This document shows positions 1 through 11,000 of a stretch of DNA of 64,000 nt, piece by piece; the first letter of the stretch is position 1; each line of letters begins with the position of its first letter. Origin of the DNA: Gonatopus flavifemur (taxonomy: Eukaryota; Arthropoda; Insecta; Hymenoptera; Dryinidae); contig JAFFJZ010000001.1 of NCBI GenBank assembly GCA_018340375.1, positions 62,984,001-63,048,000 of the forward strand, read 5' to 3'. The notes below the pieces were generated by a model. It worked only from the letters and a program-made list of their open reading frames with translations, did not search any database and was not told where the DNA came from. The translations under genes and the position numbers were made by a program.

Positions 1-301
1 CATTTTCATTAAATATAACGTTTTCAGTTGTCTACATACACGTTCCTTGAAACGTACCTGGTTGAAAAATTTACTCATAGAAATGCTCTAATCACACGGA
101 GAGAAAAATTTGCTGACATCGCAAATACCGGTTTTATGCATAAAATGGTAAATTTCTTGCTAAACTAACTGGAAATTCGTTACCACAGGTAACTGGATTG
201 TTGGGAGAGCAAAATGATAAACTAAAACAAGCAAAGTTTTCAATATTGTATACAAAATAACAAGAAAATTTCGCTGGAGGAGTTGGCATTTTTTACTGGT
301 T
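1..301. repeat. Repeat-derived sequence, partial CACGG element
   Basis: No gene is visible. A terminus of the CACGGAGAGAAAAA type begins at 95 and runs into GCTG/CAGC-rich sequence. Similar sequence resumes after 671, so the better preserved element at 302-671 may sit inside an older relative of itself. I could not place the other end of the outer copy. Confidence 0.45.
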
Positions 302-671
302 CACGGAGAGAAAAAATTTGCTGACGCAGCAAATCGAGGTATTATATATAGAATAGCAGAATTTTTTGCTGACCTAGCTAAAAATTTGCTATAACAGCAA
401 TCGTGCCATCTACGACAGCAATTTTTTAGCTGTGGCAGCAAAAGATGTTTGCTCCGCCAGCAAATTTTCAGTATTATATACAGAATAGCAAACAAATTTT
501 GCTGGGATAGCAAACATTTTTTGCTGCCCCAGCTAAAAATTCGCTGTCGCAGCTAACAAGACTGCTGGAACAGCAAATAGTTTGCTGTCACAGCAAAAAA
601 TTTGCTGCTCTGGCAAAAGGAACCCAGCAAAAGTAGATTTCGCTGCCGCAGCGAATTCCTTTTTCCCCGTG
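302..671. mobile_element. Foldback MITE with CACGGAGAG termini, copy 1
   Basis: The element runs from CACGGAGAGAAAAAATTTGC to TTTTCCCCGTG, so the ends are inverted repeats. Its interior is made almost entirely of short imperfect palindromes of the type TTTGCTG-N-CAGCAAA, more than a dozen of them in different spacings. It has no coding capacity; a 70-codon open frame on the minus strand is an artefact of this composition. A near-identical copy is at 62636-62944, which lacks about 61 internal bases. No target duplication is clear at this copy. Confidence 0.8.
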
Positions 672-2285
672 TACAGCTAGAGAATCGCTGCAAATAAATT
701 GTTATCACAGCAAAAGTGTCCTGTTCCAGCAAAATCAGGTTTCGCTGTCACACTGAATTTGTAAGTTTGTATCACCTGCGCTTGCGACAAACTAAAAACT
801 TGTAAGTGCCTCGCAAGTCTTTAGCGAGTTGACCAATTCTTCGCTAGCGCAAGCACTACAAACTCTTGAACGCTAAAAATAATTCTATTGGGGTTTTTAA
901 AGGATTGTTAACAAATAAAGAGCTTTCTCTCATAATCAAAGTATAAAACATTTCGCTTCCAGCTGATTCATCGTTTCAGGATACCGCAATTTGAAAAAAA
1001 AAATCTCACAAAGATTTGTGAAAGAACATTCTGAGAGTTATAGCAAAATACTTGTAAAAACCTCCCAATGTTTCCCAGAATCATGTTGGAAATTTTGTTT
1101 CTTGAATCCTATAGAGCCCATACAAGGATAATTTGAGATCCTTTTTTTCCTGTCCGAACATTTGATTGTAAATCACTGTAAAAAACAATTCAGTAAAAGA
1201 ATTACACAATTGAATAGTTTGAACATGAATTTTTTTGAAGTATAATAAAACTCAGTTCGCTGAAACAAATGCTTATTTTTCACGAGACAATTGTTTTTCA
1301 TTTCATTGTGCTTTTATCGATATTGGAAAAAATATGTACTACAATTGAACAAAAAACGTACATTTCTCCTATCTATAAATTCTATGTATCATAAAAACAG
1401 TCCAATCAATATCCACAACATGAATGTTTTTTTTTTATTACCAATGAATTCGAAATTGAATCTCATTATTTGTCCTGACATACAGTGTTATCAAATTATG
1501 TATATGATTCATGTCCGCAATCTCTTTCAAACTCAAGAATTTTCAGATACACCTAACCCTTTCGTTGTTAGAATGGAAAAAAATTTGTAAAAGTCGAAAA
1601 AACGATTCAAAACCGATATGAGTCCGATGTATTTTCACGATTCCAGTGTAATACCATCTATCTGCTTGACTATTAAATCCCCAGTTTGAGATTCAGAAAA
1701 GAGAAAAAAATCTAGTCGGTCGAAAGTAGACTGACCGCTTGCGTGAATACACGCGCGCATTGTATGTAATTCTATACGGTGTGTCTTTTGTAGTCGCTAA
1801 GATAATATCGTGTGGTAGAAAAAGACAATTTCAAAGGAGGCAAAGGCAAAGCACTGTAAATATTATTATTATAATTAATTTAAAGATTTCTACTGGCAAT
1901 GTACGATCAAAAATAAACAAAATAAAACTGAAAAAGAACTGCTATAGCGTCGTATACGGCGATTATCTCCTATTCGTTCTCAGAGTGTATCGCTATAGTT
2001 TGTTACATTCTACGTGTGTACATAATTGTTATAACATACCATCAATAATAATAATAAGAAAATATGTTATTCGCCTGCTGTATTTACGCCCTGTACTCTA
2101 TCATGCTGTATTTGCCGCGTAAATATCATCTTGCGAATAAACGATCGGTACGTATCGATATTCATTATGAACTTTGTCAATTAACAAATAAAACGATTGA
2201 ATTTTAATATCGTTCCATTTATTCTTATCAACTTTTCTAATGAGTTTCGGTGTTTCGAAGTTAACTGGTCTTCGCACCATTTTCC
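672..2285. other. Gene-free stretch
   Basis: From 672 to about 770 the sequence still shows CAGCAAA/TTCGCTG motifs like the neighbouring element. From 780 to 860 there are several CTTGCGA/TCGCAAG-like words. From 900 to 2285 I see only AT-rich sequence with short open frames of unconvincing composition, and no splice-flanked exon. Confidence 0.5.
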
Positions 2286-2286
2286 A

Positions 2287-2481
2287 AATCCGAATCAGTG
2301 GAATTCCATTGGATCGTAGCGATAAGTATACCACTGCGGACCAGTGCATATATACTGTGAGTCAGTCAATATCCACTGATTTTCATTGTGACCATTCACT
2401 GATTATGCAGTTGGAATGTAACTTATTGAAATCAGTGGTATACTTATAGCTGTGGAATCGGTGGTATTCCACGGATTCAGA
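2287..2481. repeat. Foldback repeat around AATCAGTGGAATTCC
   Basis: The outer words AATCCGAATCAGTGGAATTCC and GGTATTCCACGGATTCAG are imperfect inverted repeats. Inside, GATAAGTATACCACTG (2321-2336) pairs with CAGTGGTATACTTAT (2433-2447). The sequence can fold into a long hairpin. There is no coding content. It is probably a decayed non-autonomous transposon. Confidence 0.55.
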
Positions 2482-2762
2482 TTTAGAGAGTACCATGCTT
2501 CAAGAATCCGATTTGAACGTATTAACTCGTCAATCAGTTTGAATAAGATTTTTGCCCGGGAATTTTCCTATTTGATCTCATTCAAATATAATCGGTTTGA
2601 ATAGGAAATGTCTATCCAATGGGATATAATCAGTAAATTCGAATCTACATGATCCCAATTTCCTGATTATGTCTCATTGAGTAAAACTTCCCTATTCGAA
2701 CCGACTAGATTTGAATAAGGTCTCGGATAAGGAAATCTCTCGGATTAAAAATCTAATTCACA

Positions 2763-3029
2763 CACTGAGAAAACAGATATCTTGAGAAATACCATAATTC
2801 ATGGATTTTTGGCGTTAGTCTGACCCGAGTCAAAATATTAACGGGAACGAATCTCTAAGAGTCCCATAATTTCTCGGACTTTTATAAAGAAGTATGGTAC
2901 CTTCCTCATCAAATTACCATCCATTATGGTACTTTCAAAGGTATCTTCCAGTAAATATTTTGACTCGGGTTAGACCAACGCCAAAACTCCATAAATTATG
3001 GTATTTTTCAAGATACTTTTTTCTCCGTG
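2763..3029. mobile_element. Foldback [26 protein letters not shown] termini
   Basis: Long inverted arms face each other: ATCTTGAGAAATACCATAA near the left end matches TTATGGTATTTTTCAAGAT near the right end, and TGACCCGAGTCAAAATATT pairs with AATATTTTGACTCGGGTTA. The left flank is CA and the right flank is TA, so the 2-bp target duplication seen in relatives is imperfect here. Confidence 0.7.
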
Positions 3030-3291
3030 TACTGACTGACCAGTTACAAGGTTTGAATCGGATCTTTTAAGCAGGGTAGTCTTTTTAGTACAAACAAAGC
3101 TCAAGGAGAAAAAACGTCTTATAACTGTTATTCGAATACTTGGGAGAGGATTCAATTGTGACTTATATTAGGTGCACAACTAACTTCTCACTGTTTTTTT
3201 TTGTGAAAATGCAACGTTATTGTGAAAAAAAGAAATCATTCAACGTATTGCTTACCGCTAGCTCCATCTTTCTAGCAGAGCTCGAACACCG

Positions 3292-4558
3292 TTACGATAA
3301 AAGTGTTTCAATGGAGCCATTTTTTGATGTCTTCATATGAGCGGAAGTGCTGATCAGCCAGACCATGTGCCATCGAACGGAATAAGTAATAATCGGACGA
3401 CGCAATATCTGGGGAATATTGCGGGTGGGGTAGGATTTCCTATTTGAGCGTTTCCACGTAGGTTTCAACGGGTTTGGCAACATGAAGCCGAGCGTTGTCA
3501 AACAGGAGAATCAGAGAGAGGCTTTGTCGTGCCTCTGCTCGTATTGTGGCCGTTTCTCCCGCATTACTCGACCCAGTCGCATCAATTGAGTTCGATACCG
3601 TTCTCCAGTGATGGTTTCGTTCAGTTTCAACAACTCGTAATGAATAACACCGACCTGGTCCTACCAAATGCACAGCATAACCTTCGCAGCGTGAATATTC
3701 GGCCGAGCCGATGACGTAGAAGCATGACCAGGCAGTTCCCATGACTTTCTTTTCTCTGGGTTGCTGTAATGAATCCATTTTTCATCAGCCGTCACGATGC
3801 GATGAAGAAAACCCTTCCTTTCTTGCCACTGGAGCAGTTGTTCACACACGGAAAAAATTAGTGATCCAAATTTTCGTTGACTAGTATGTCACTTTGGGAC
3901 GGAGCACAAATTCCAGAAGAATCCGTACACTGGATTTGAATAATTCGTTGACTCTTTCCATTATTTCGACAATCAAAATGAAAAGTGAATTTCATCGGTG
4001 AAATCATGGACAAAGTCAACGAATTATTCAAATCCAGTGTACGAATTCTTCTCGGATTTGTACTTCGTCCGAAAGTGACATACTAGTCAACGAAAATTTG
4101 GATCACCAATTTTTTCCGCGCAGGTGAAAAAATGGGGCTCCATGTCTCTTGACTTCAACTTATAAGGAACCCAAGTTCCTTGGTTTTGAATCATTTCCAA
4201 CGCATGCAATCGCTTTGGGAATGGCTTGGCGAGTAACTACTAATGCCGAAGCAAGCTGTTTTTGCGTTTGAGACGGATCCTCATCGAGCAATGTCTCCAA
4301 TTCCGCATCTTCAAATGTTTTTGGCTTTCCTTCACGCGGGCGGTCGTCAACATCGAAATCACCGTCTTTGAAGCAACGACACCAATCAAAGCACGTTGTT
4401 TCACTTAGAGCAGTATCTTTATAAAGTTTTTGGAGCTCTCGATGCACTTCAGCCGCCGTTTTCTTCGAATGAAATAAGAAAATCAACACTCCCCGCAAAT
4501 GACGATTGTTTGGCACAAAATCAGACATTTTCACACGATCGGAGGTATATGACGCCAA
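3292..4558 (-). pseudogene. mariner transposase, broken
   Basis: The N-terminal part (4558 to 4160) has the paired helix-turn-helix region of mariner transposases, with words such as LSETTCFDW and DGDFDVDDRPREGKPK. After the insertion the frame resumes near 3849 with CEQLLQWQERKGFLHRIV and the first catalytic aspartate in ADEKWIHYSNP. The second is in FDNARLHVAKP and the third in YSPDIASSDYYLF (about 3390-3430). All three acidic residues survive, but the reading frame shifts several times between 3300 and 4200, and the coding region is split by a 274-bp element with its CA duplication. It cannot make an active enzyme. The family call is firm; the subfamily is not. Confidence 0.9.
3847..4120. 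mobile_element. Foldback MITE inserted in mariner transposase
   Basis: Termini are CACGGAAAAAATT and AATTTTTTCCGCG. The arms GTGATCCAAATTTTCGTTGA and TCAACGAAAATTTGGATCAC are perfect inverted repeats. CA flanks both sides (3845-3846, 4121-4122). Removing the element and one CA restores a continuous mariner codon series (FFTCEQLL on the minus strand), which fixes the boundaries and shows that insertion came after the mariner arrived. Confidence 0.85.
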
Positions 4559-4735
4559 AACAAAATCACTAACGTGTCAAAGTGCTTTGTTTGGCATATG
4601 TCTGGGCTTGGTTCATGACGTGTTGGATATGTCAAAATCGACCAGGACTTACTGCTGGAGCCATGTATTGACAAACAGCGACAACTTAGTTGTGCACCTG
4701 ATAATTTCCAACTACTTCTATCTCTCTTCTCGCTA

Positions 4736-5737
4736 TGCCGGGTGTTTCACACGGAAAAAATAATTTAGCTGGAGCAGCGAAGTGGCTAGCACGGACACGG
4801 ACAGCCATTAAATTAGCTGTTACAGCAAAAAAATTTGCATTTGTAGTCAATTTATTTGCGGTAACAGCTAAAATCCAGCTGCAGGAGCTAATTTAATGGC
4901 TGTCCGTGTCCGTGCTAGCCACTTCGCTGCCGGGGGTTAACCACTCTGAAATCATGATTTTTTTCGAGACGTAAAATCTGTTAATAGTGTCTATATAAGC
5001 TTAGCTCTCTTCTGCTTAAGCTGCGTTAACGCAGTGTCATTGTCGATAATATGAGCGTTAATATGAGCGCGATATAAGGAAAACATCAGAGCTTAAAGTT
5101 CGCATAACGCTGAGCGTTGTCTCGCTGATTTCAGAGTTTTTGCCCCTCGTTCGCTGCTGCAGCTAAATTATTTTTTCCGTGCATAATTCGCTGAAAACAC
5201 TTTAGAGGCGTTATTCTGTATCCAAAATGCAATAATTTCCCGTTTGGAACAAACTTTTTGGAGGCTTAGTTTTTGAGCATTTTTAGATTTGTTTTAGAAT
5301 TCAAATAACTCAAAAGCATTATATTCTACATTCTTGAGCTTAACACCGTTTTCTAAGTTGGAAACCGGCGGTTTTCTGAGGAAAACATTCAACTATCCTA
5401 TCATTCTTCGTTTCAGAGCTACAGCGATTTGAAATTTGCTGGCTTCTAGCCAATCCGAATTCAGCAACTTCAAATGACTATAGCTCCGGAACAAAGAATG
5501 ATAAGATAGTTGAATTTGTTCTCTAAAGATTCGGCGCTTTCCAACTTAGAGAATTGTGTTAAGCCCAAGAATGTAGAATATCGTGCTTTTGAGTTATTTG
5601 GATTTGAAAAAAATGTAAAAATGCTCATAGCTCGAAAACTAAGCCTCCAAAAAATTTTTTCCAAACGGGAAATTATTGCATTTTGGTTGCAGAATAACGC
5701 CTCTGAGGCATTTTCAGTGAATTATGAAATACCCTGT
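4736..5737. mobile_element. Long foldback element, ends near CCGGGTGTTTCATAATT
   Basis: Left sequence CCGGGTGTTTCA (ending 4749) continues after an inserted element as TAATTCGCTGAAAAC (from 5184). The right end TTTTCAGTGAATTATGAAATACCCTG is its inverted repeat. Arms of roughly 230 bases pair with each other across 5184-5726, for example TTTTGGAGGCTTAGTTTTTGAG with its complement near 5632-5655. Open frames on both strands here (5470-5809) are shadows of the palindrome. The exact outer ends are uncertain by a few bases. Confidence 0.65.
4750..5181. mobile_element. CACGG foldback MITE inserted in foldback element
   Basis: Termini are CACGGAAAAAATAATTTAGCTG and CAGCTAAATTATTTTTTCCGTG, with CA on both sides (4748-4749, 5182-5183). 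Excision with one CA rejoins the TIR of the host element. Inside, a second palindrome pairs about 4779-4818 with 4886-4925 (word GGCTAGCACGGACACGGACA and its complement), so a further element may be nested here. Confidence 0.75.
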
Positions 5738-8074
5738 ATACGCATATCAGAAAAATTATACCAGAAAACGCGATTGAAGAGAGATTGCAAGAGACGCAAA
5801 CAAAATTGAGAGACGAAGTGATTTTTCTAATAGGGTATCAACGTAATCTCTATAACGTGATTCTCAATAATCACACAGTAATTTTTCCCGTAGAAACCGA
5901 CACGACACCACTGTAACACACTTTAATAATTGATGAAATATCCTCTCCGCGTACACAAATAAACAGCACAGAGTGACTGTCTGAAAGACGCGCGGTGCGG
6001 GGAATCGAACGTAACAAGGGTCGTATCAATTCGGAGAATCGAAGCTCTTTGAGAGCGGATTATCAAGAGACGTTCATTGTGTACTATATTTTGGACGTGA
6101 AATTTGAATTCAGGCAGAGTTCAATGTATGACATTTTAACATACACGGAAAAAAGAAAATGGCTAAATTTACCACGTGGGATGACAACGCGTCGCTTCGA
6201 CGAAAGTCTATTTCCGTCTATTTCTTTTTTCTATTTCTCAAAAGCGAATAAATCTATTTCTGTCTTTCAATTCAAATCATTTGACAATATATTTTATGGA
6301 AATTTTCATTTAAAAACTCGAAGCGACGCGTTGTCATCCTACACCGTGAACAGGGCCGGCCCTGACGGTAAATATCCCAATAAACATTTTCAGTCTAAAA
6401 GATATCTTTTAGACGCGAAATATCTCTCAAAGATATCTTCTGGGACACAAAATATGTATCGGGTTTATCCATTTTCTTTTATCTGTGTAAATTGCGATTT
6501 TCAATTGACTTAATTCAAGAATTTTTCTCGTTTCCTTTTTTTTTCATGAAAATTGGGAAAACGTAAAACAAATATCCACCCGTATTTAATAAACGAGAAG
6601 ATTCCATGTAGTTGAATATTTCCACCTATAACTAAAGTTTTGATTTGCACCTGATTCTACACACTGCAGGGGAAAAATTGTATCACTGTATCCCAGACAG
6701 CAAAGTGCTAGAAAAGTTCGCAAAAACTTCCCAACAACACGGAGCAACTGTTGTTGGAAAGTTGCTAGGAGGTTGCGTCGCCAAATGCGCAGCAACATGC
6801 AACAAACTTGGAAGTTGTTGTCATAATGCTGCGAAAATTTTTGAATACATGAAGCTATGATACGTGGGATCAAACAATCCTCCAACAACAAAACACAAAC
6901 TGTTACAGTAACACTGAAGCAACAGTTGCACTGCAACTTTTGCTGTCAGGGTTACAGCTGTCCGAACTACAAATTCAATTGTGATGAACAGATAATTGAC
7001 GGCATTGAACAAATTTCAAAAACATTCGTTTGTTCCAAGATAATCAAACTCCCTACTTTAAAATTAGTGCTTTTACTCAAATTCTATATGAAAACTCAAA
7101 TAGAACCATAAAAACAATACTTACCTAACATATCCTGGTTCAATGTATATATAAATGAAAGGAGAAAAAATACTGAAATTCCTTCAACATCGAAGGATTT
7201 CGGTGAAACGGAAGCTAATAAAAATTGACTCCAATTGAATCACGGAGCAACTATACACGCTGTTCTGCAGCTTGATATACTTGAGAATCTAATTCCAAGT
7301 GAATGCCCGAAACTTGAAATTACTCGAATACGAGACACGAGTGTGAAGAAAGACCGGAGATGATGTGAGTTTATATTACAATTTCATGAATAAAACCAGG
7401 GTAACATCCAGGATAACGAATGACGAAATCCTCTCGAAAAAGGGAATGAAAGAAAAAAGAAATAATAGGACGTAAAAAATGGAATACCTTGATAGGACAC
7501 ACATGTCGCCACGGGAGAATTTTCAAAGTAATATTGGAACAAAAAAACATGGGGAAGAAACGGTTGGAATATGACGGTCAAATTGCAAAAGATGCAAAAT
7601 GTAAAAAAAATTGAGAACAAAGAGGGGCGAATGATAAAAATCTTGAACGGGAACTGACATCGAGAATCGACCTCGTGGAATGATTGAACAAGAATTCATT
7701 TTGAATACTCGTAGGAAGGGAACGAGAGAAACGTACAAATATTATTAGGATTATTCTATAATGTCGAGGAAGAGTGCGTGAAAGGAAACAGGAGAAGGAC
7801 ACGATAATTCAATTACTCCATCAATTATATTTTTTTGTTGTCGATTTCCGAGTTACTATACAAATTTATTCCATGATGTTCACCAGTCTTTTCTGGAAAA
7901 TAATATTTCTGACAATTCCAAAGATGATGTTAACGAAAGCAACATAATCGACATCCCTTTTTCTGCAACATAGTATATTTTATAAAATTCATGATTCTGA
8001 TGATAAATATCCCATACAGAACAGAATAATCGTAACAAAATTCATAACATCTTCGGAGGATTCGTAAGAATCGT
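5738..8074. other. Gene-free stretch with repeat fragments
   Basis: It contains the MITE at 6144-6348, a CCCAATAAACATT foldback fragment near 6375-6420, and a stretch at 6697-6960 starting CCCAGACAGCAAA with GTTGC-rich sequence that looks like a decayed element. The open frames between 7384 and 8000 are Phe/Ser-rich, overlap each other in several frames and show no splice context, so I do not call them. Confidence 0.5.
6144..6348. mobile_element. Foldback MITE, CACGGAAAAAAG/CACCGTG termini
   Basis: Inverted repeats GGATGACAACGCGTCGCTTC (near 6180) and GAAGCGACGCGTTGTCATCC (near 6320) lie close to the ends. A related, more diverged copy is at about 14761-14926 and shares TTTGACAATATATTTT and the GAAGCGAC-GTTATCATCCTAC end. 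Confidence 0.65.
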
Positions 8075-11000
8075 TTATTGAAGGAAGCTCACAGTTTCCG
8101 TCTCGCGTGCCAATCGAGGCGGGTAGCCATTAACCGATAATTGGCCTTGGTTGTGACGAGGACCTGAAATTAAGAAAAAAAACCACATACCGTTTTATTT
8201 GGCGAATGTGAAAGATTACGCGAGAAGCAGAAAAGCTTTGAAAAACGCAAAGATATGATGTATAATGATGCAGAAGAAAATTTACTGAAAATTAGGGGTG
8301 TGCGAATAGTTACTTTTTCGAGCCGAGTACTCCCAACATTTTTCGAGTATCTGGTAGATTTTCGAGTACTCGAAGAGTATATAATGTATATGAATATTAA
8401 TATCATTTATATGTGATAGCGGATAACGATCCCTTATGTTCTCTAAGAATATTCTACCCTTTGCAAATGATGATTCATGACAATTCTAAGAAAATCGACA
8501 AATTATTCAAAGATTATCGAATAGCTCGAAAATTTCGAGCAGTAAAAAATACTCGAAAATTTCGAGTACTCGCACACACCTACTGAAAATGAAGGAAGTG
8601 GCAGAGGAAGTGGCATTCAAAGAAGAAAGCATGCGAAAAAATAACTGATATATTTTTGTTACAACGGTTGCAAAAAAACGATGCTGTAAAGAATAGAGAA
8701 CTAGGGTGTAGTTGCACATATGGTTGCACAACGTGAAGAGAGTGAAAATTTGAGGAACGATATTGCCCTACAATGTTGCAAAATCGATAAAGTAATAAAA
8801 TGATGAAGGGAAGAATTATTAGAACAATAACAATTTTTATAGGAATTTTTTGAATCAGCGAATAAAATGAAAAGAACATCCATCACAACTACGTTATATT
8901 TGTTGCTTCTGGAGCTGGATTTTTCATATACCTAACAATTATAGCTGTATAATCTCAATATAGAATTTATCTTCTCCATGAAAGTAGCGAAAAAATTGAA
9001 ATAATCAGCAAATATGTCGCTAATGCAATTAGAACAAAAGGAAAAATACTGGACTGATTAAACCCAAGGGCTGGAAAACTCAAATGGAGAAAAAGATTAC
9101 AAAAGGTAGGATATAGAATCAAAACTGTTGTCCACCCCCACCAAAACTAATGACAAATCAAAATTGAAGTCTGTATAATCAGTTTATGCATTTTGATGTA
9201 AATATCACAACAGAATTATTCATAAAACTCTAAATTCATTTGAAAAAATTGAGAAGCCCAACAAACAATAATTACTAGCGTATGCCGGTGAAGATCCGTT
9301 TGGTGCGACTTTAAAACACCTGTAATCATGTTTGCCGGAACTATACTGTTAGAAAAATCTGTCTTAAACTTAACAATACTATTACGAAGTTTTTTACATA
9401 AACATTTTATTAAATTCCATGTTTTCATATTAAATTTAATAATCGTTCTTAAATTCAATATGGAAATATGAAATTTCCTAAAAAATTTCGTATGAAATTT
9501 AATAAAGTGTTTATGTAAAAAACTTCATAATATTATTGCTAAGTTTAAGACAGATTTTTCTAACAGTGTACTAATCTCAATCCTTTGCCGGTGGAACAGC
9601 ACGAAGCAGCACCTCCCTAGTTTTCCCTATTTCAAAAACACCCACTGATTCCCGCCTGCGCCGAAAAACATGATTTATTTGACGAAATGGACTGAAATTA
9701 GTTGTGAAAATTAGTTCCGAGTAATAAAAGAATAGAAGCCGGTAAAAAAAGCTGTAGTAAGGGAAACTTCAAATTAATAACATCAACTAAAGTCAGAGAC
9801 ATTGAATTTGAATTTAGTTGAGCTAACGCCCGTTTTAGTTATCCAAATATCAACAACTGTATCTAGTTGCTGGAACTAATTTGGAGTAAGGGTAACTAAT
9901 TATTTTTTTCGGTGTGATTTCATTTAAATTGGACAAAGATTTCATTGATCAATCAAACCTTTGTCCAATTTCAATGAGATTTGGCGAGCCTCCATAGGTT
10001 TCTTCAACCAGGAGCCCTCCCGTACAAAAAGTGTAAATGGTGGGGAAAATTTCCAGCGATAAATGATTAAATTCGATTTCACACAAAAAGCACCTTGAAT
10101 TATCAATTAATCGTAAAAGGTGAAATGATGAACAAAAACTATTTCGTAGCAATTAACTTATTCGTTGATCTGTTTGTATGTACGATCGATACGCGCAGAG
10201 GTGGAGGAATTTTTCAAATTATATATAATTTATACATAAATTATATATAAATTTGGAATTTTTTTACATGGACGCGTTAAGAACACTGGCTTTTTCCAGG
10301 AACATATTTCCTTGTTCTAAGAAACATTTCTTTTTCTTATCTCAAAAGGAGGGAAAATGATTTCCCTCTGTAAAGAAAGTTTTTCGAATAAAAAAATTTA
10401 TCGGATCAGATTCCATTAATTCAATATTTTCTTGGTTTAAGAATTTTTTCCTATCAGTGCAGAAATTTTGAAAACTATGTTAACGCCATTGATTCAACTG
10501 TCATGGTGTGTGGCGAAAATTCTTATTATTTAAAAAAGAACACATTTCGAAGGATGATGAATATAAACTCATGAATGTATAACATCGCAAATTGATGTAT
10601 TCATCTTACTATGCATCTAATAGATTTATGTTCTTCGCTATATTCTAACATCATATGCAAGTACGTTTTTTCATTACCATATATCAATGAATTCAATTAC
10701 CTGATTATTACTTGAAAACAAATTTCCATGATAAATTACAGTGTGATAACCTGAAGAGTGAATGATGAAGTACAATTATGGAGAGTCAATGTTAATAGTA
10801 GAAAATGAGATCAAAGAGAAAGATATTCACGGTATTCAATATTAACTTAGAACAAATAGATCAAATCATACGATACGGTAATTGCGAGAAGATCAAAAGA
10901 TCGGAAGAATGCGTGGATTCTGAAAATTACATTTCATTCACAATATGACCTATTATTCGAACAAAATCAACCACATTCTCTTAACTAAAAATTCTATATA

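Larger units (their letters stand above)
3168..4701 (-). mobile_element. mariner (Tc1/mariner) element
   Basis: The ends are inverted repeats: TTAGGTGCACAACTAAC on the left, and on the right TTAGTTGTGCACCTGA. TA dinucleotides flank both ends (3166-3167 and 4702-4703), the target duplication expected for this superfamily. It carries a degenerate transposase on the minus strand and is interrupted by another element at 3847-4120. Without that insertion the length would be about 1.26 kb, normal for mariner. Confidence 0.9.

Noticed and set aside
5470..5809. Open frames on both strands, 64 and 99 codons
   Set aside because: They lie in the arms of a long foldback element and mirror each other.
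7384..7802. Three overlapping minus-strand frames rich in Phe and Ser
   Set aside because: Simple AT/GA composition on the other strand, no splice sites, no recognisable motif.
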